From the NCBI GenBank assembly GCA_041309225.1, contig JBFYZZ010000177.1, positions 1 through 16,034 of the forward strand: 16,034 bases of DNA, written 5' to 3'. The stretch's first letter is position 1, and the number at the start of each line of letters is the position of its first letter. This stretch comes from JAFGLY01 sp041309225 (GTDB lineage: Bacteria > Myxococcota_A > UBA796 > JAFGLY01). The notes under the pieces were generated by a model. It did no database searches and was not told the DNA's origin. It worked only from the letters and a program-made list of their open reading frames with translations. Positions 14,175 through 16,034 of this stretch are shown here, piece after piece. A program made the translations under genes and the position numbers.

Positions 14175-15851
14175 ATGGAGACCCCGATCATGGAATTTCG
14201 CGAAGCGCTCGTGGATCTGCTCGAGCGGCGCCGGGCCGCCGGCGTGCGTGTCCTCGCGAACCTCCCCCGCCGGGAGACGATCGGGGAGGCGATCGCGCAC
14301 CGGGAGGCGATGGTCACCGCGGACGGCGCGCTGGCCACCTGGACGCCCGTCGAGTCCACGGGCCGCAGCCCCAAGGACACGGTCTTCGTGCGCCGTCCCG
14401 AGAGCGAGGCCGAGATCGACTGGGACTCGCCCAACTGCAACGCGATCACCCCCGACACCTTCGACCGGATCCTCGAGGACTGCCTGGCCACGCTCTCCGC
14501 GAAGGACCGGATCCACGTGGAGGACCGCGTCGTCGGCGCCGATCCGCGCTATGCCCTCCCGGTCCGACTGGTGACCGACCGGTCGCTCACGGCCCTGTTC
14601 GCAGAGAACATGTTCCGGCCGGCGCCGCCGGACATCGGGCGCTCGGTCTTCGCCCGTCGTCCCTTCACGCTCGTGGCCCTGCCGTACGACAAGCTCCGGC
14701 CCGAGCGCTACGAGGGTCGGCTGCGCATGGATCCCCGCCTCGGGGGCACCTCCACCATGGTGGTGGGCATGGACCTCGACCGCCGGATCGGGGTGGTCTA
14801 CGGATCGGCCTACGGCGGCAGCGTGAAGAAGCTCATCTTCACGGTGATGAACTACTACCTCCCCGCCGAGGGGATCCTCCCGCTCCACTGCTCGGCCAAC
14901 GAGGGGTCGGGGGGCGACGTCTCGCTCCTGCTGGGCCTCTCGGGCACCGGCAAGACCACGCTCTCCGCCGATCCGCGCCGCGCGCTGCTCGGGGACGACG
15001 AGCACGGCTGGTCCGACGACGGCATCGCGAACTTCGAGTACGGCTGCTACGCGAAGCTCATCCACCTCGATCCCCGGAAGGAGCCGGAGATCCACCACGC
15101 GATCCGGCACCCGGCGGATCCGCTCGATCACGGCGCCATCATCGAGAACGCGATGGTCTGGCCCGACGGGGGGATCGACTTCGACGACGAGCGCTACACA
15201 CCCAACTCGCGCGCCTCCTACCCGCTCTCGTTCCTGTCCAACACCAAGACCCCCCCCGTGGCGGGCCACCCCAGGACCATCCTCTTCCTCGCGGCCGATG
15301 CGAACGGCGTGCTCCCCCCCGTGGCCCGGCTCGACCGCGACCAGGCCATGCTCTGGTTCCTCATGGGCTACACGAGCAAGCTGGCCGGCACCGAGACCGG
15401 CGTGGTGGACCCGGTCTCCACCTTCTCCCGCTTCTTCGGCGAGCCGTTCATGCCGCGCAACCCCTCGGTGTACGCGCGGATGCTCGGCGAGAAGCTCGAT
15501 CGCCACGGCTCCCGGGTCTACCTCGTGAACACCGGCTGGAGCGGAGGGCCCTACGGCGTGGGCCGCCGGATGGACATCACCCTCACCCGGGAGATCGTGG
15601 AGGCCGCGCTCTCCGGCGTCCTCGAGGACGTCCCCTGCCGGGAGGATCCGCGCTTCCACCTGCGGGTGCCGCTGCGGTGCCCCGGCGTGCCCGACGCCGG
15701 CATGCTGGACCCGCGCGCCACCTGGACGGACGGCCAGGCGTTCGACGCTCGGGCCCAGCGGCTCGCCGACGAGTTCTCGGGCCGCTTCGACCGGGTCTAC
15801 GGCTGCAAGGGCATCGATCCGGGCGTGACGGCCTGCTGCCCGGGGAAGTAG
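14175..15851 (+). CDS. pckA: Phosphoenolpyruvate carboxykinase (ATP)
   Basis: PckA converts oxaloacetate and ATP to PEP, ADP and CO2, the first committed step of gluconeogenesis from C4 acids, in the cytoplasm. The 558-aa chain is close to the family's usual 530-540. It has the substrate-binding GRSPKD (63-68, Arg64), the metal and oxaloacetate region with VKKLIF (Lys218/219) and LHCSANEG (His238), the P-loop GLSGTGKTTLS (254-264, Lys260) and the kinase-2 block GDDEHGWSDDG (273-283, Asp274/275). This is the ATP-type enzyme, not the GTP-type. Two starts are possible. ATG 14175 follows GGAGGT (14159-14164) at 10 bases. ATG 14190 follows GGAG (14177-14180) at 9 bases and would give 553 aa. I report the longer one without strong preference. 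The gene stands alone and is divergent from the Asp-box lipoprotein. The C-terminus is Cys-rich (GCKGIDPGVTACC). Confidence 0.96.
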   Translation: METPIMEFREALVDLLERRRAAGVRVLANLPRRETIGEAIAHREAMVTADGALATWTPVESTGRSPKDTVFVRRPESEAEIDWDSPNCNAITPDTFDRILEDCLATLSAKDRIHVEDRVVGADPRYALPVRLVTDRSLTALFAENMFRPAPPDIGRSVFARRPFTLVALPYDKLRPERYEGRLRMDPRLGGTSTMVVGMDLDRRIGVVYGSAYGGSVKKLIFTVMNYYLPAEGILPLHCSANEGSGGDVSLLLGLSGTGKTTLSADPRRALLGDDEHGWSDDGIANFEYGCYAKLIHLDPRKEPEIHHAIRHPADPLDHGAIIENAMVWPDGGIDFDDERYTPNSRASYPLSFLSNTKTPPVAGHPRTILFLAADANGVLPPVARLDRDQAMLWFLMGYTSKLAGTETGVVDPVSTFSRFFGEPFMPRNPSVYARMLGEKLDRHGSRVYLVNTGWSGGPYGVGRRMDITLTREIVEAALSGVLEDVPCREDPRFHLRVPLRCPGVPDAGMLDPRATWTDGQAFDARAQRLADEFSGRFDRVYGCKGIDPGVTACCPGK

Positions 15852-15905
15852 GCACCTTCAGCGCTCCCGCTGGTGTGGGTTCCGCGCGGTCGCCCGTGCC
15901 CGCCC

Positions 15906-15966
15906 CCCACGTCGGCCCGCAGGGCCGGAAGGCCGGAGCCACGCCCACGTCGGCCCGCAGGGCCGG
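15906..15966. repeat. Two direct copies of a 23-bp element containing a hairpin, after pckA
   Basis: An identical 23-bp segment occurs at 15906-15928 and 15944-15966, 15 bases apart. Each copy contains cggcccgcagggccg, a 6-bp stem with a 3-base loop. The first copy starts 55 bp after the pckA stop. No T-tract follows, so a factor-independent terminator is not obvious. It looks like a REP-like intergenic palindrome or a paired transcript-end structure. Confidence 0.5.
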
Positions 15967-16012
15967 CAGCACCTCGCGGCCGGCGGGGAGGGCTCCGGGC
16001 GCAGCGATCCAT

Positions 16013-16030
16013 GAGCGGACCGGTCCGCTC
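16013..16030. promoter_or_regulatory. 18-bp perfect palindrome, possible operator
   Basis: gagcggaccggtccgctc is a perfect 18-bp palindrome with no central spacer, four bases from the window end. Without a loop it suits a dimeric regulator site (TetR-type operators often look like this) better than an RNA hairpin. The gene it would control lies beyond the window, and the 180 bp after pckA hold no coding region I can support. Confidence 0.4.
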
Positions 16031-16034
16031 GCGA

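Noticed and set aside
15583..16012. Short - strand open frames over the 3' part and tail of pckA
   Set aside because: They have Arg/Pro-rich products, no ribosome site of note, and overlap pckA or the duplicated hairpin unit.

Overview
This window is very GC-rich DNA from a Gram-negative bacterium, most likely Myxococcota or a related former deltaproteobacterial lineage. Three things in the sequence support that. One is a long thrombospondin-type-3 (TSP3) repeat protein ending in a Cys, a hydrophobic stretch and an Arg cluster, the layout of the MYXO-CTERM sorting tail. The second is a Cys-bracketed GDGIDNDEDG-type motif in the same protein, a pattern I associate with myxobacterial surface proteins. 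The third is an OmpA-family protein with an N-terminal barrel. The chromosome looks ordinary: there is no RNA gene, insertion sequence, prophage or CRISPR array that I can support.

Layout from left to right. A 3' fragment of an unidentified + strand gene (3-119) faces a periplasmic S46 dipeptidyl-peptidase (145-2193, -). Divergent from the peptidase is a two-gene acyl-CoA carboxylase operon: carboxyltransferase beta (2336-3916) and the biotin carboxylase/BCCP alpha subunit (3925-5934). It converges, with an 11-bp overlap of the ends, on a two-gene surface operon on the - strand: first the secreted 845-aa TSP3-repeat protein (7777-10314), then the OmpA/TSP3 outer-membrane protein (5924-7735). 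A type IV pilin-like gene (10521-10958, +) diverges from that operon across 206 bp. It is followed tail to tail by a GMC/cholesterol-oxidase-type flavoprotein (10970-12526, -). Next come two convergent small lipoprotein genes whose ends overlap by 35 bp (12659-13150, +; 13116-13934, -). ATP-dependent PEP carboxykinase (14175-15851, +) ends the coding part. The last 180 bp hold a duplicated hairpin element and an 18-bp perfect palindrome.

Two themes emerge. Metabolically, the acyl-CoA carboxylase and PckA are both found in routes from acyl-CoA units or amino acids to PEP, and the S46 peptidase would supply dipeptides, but the genes are not one operon. At the surface, the TSP3/MYXO-CTERM protein, its OmpA-type partner and the divergent pilin form the most interesting block. 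It looks like a calcium-binding surface protein paired with a peptidoglycan-anchored outer-membrane protein, with an array of near-identical repeats that should vary in length between strains.
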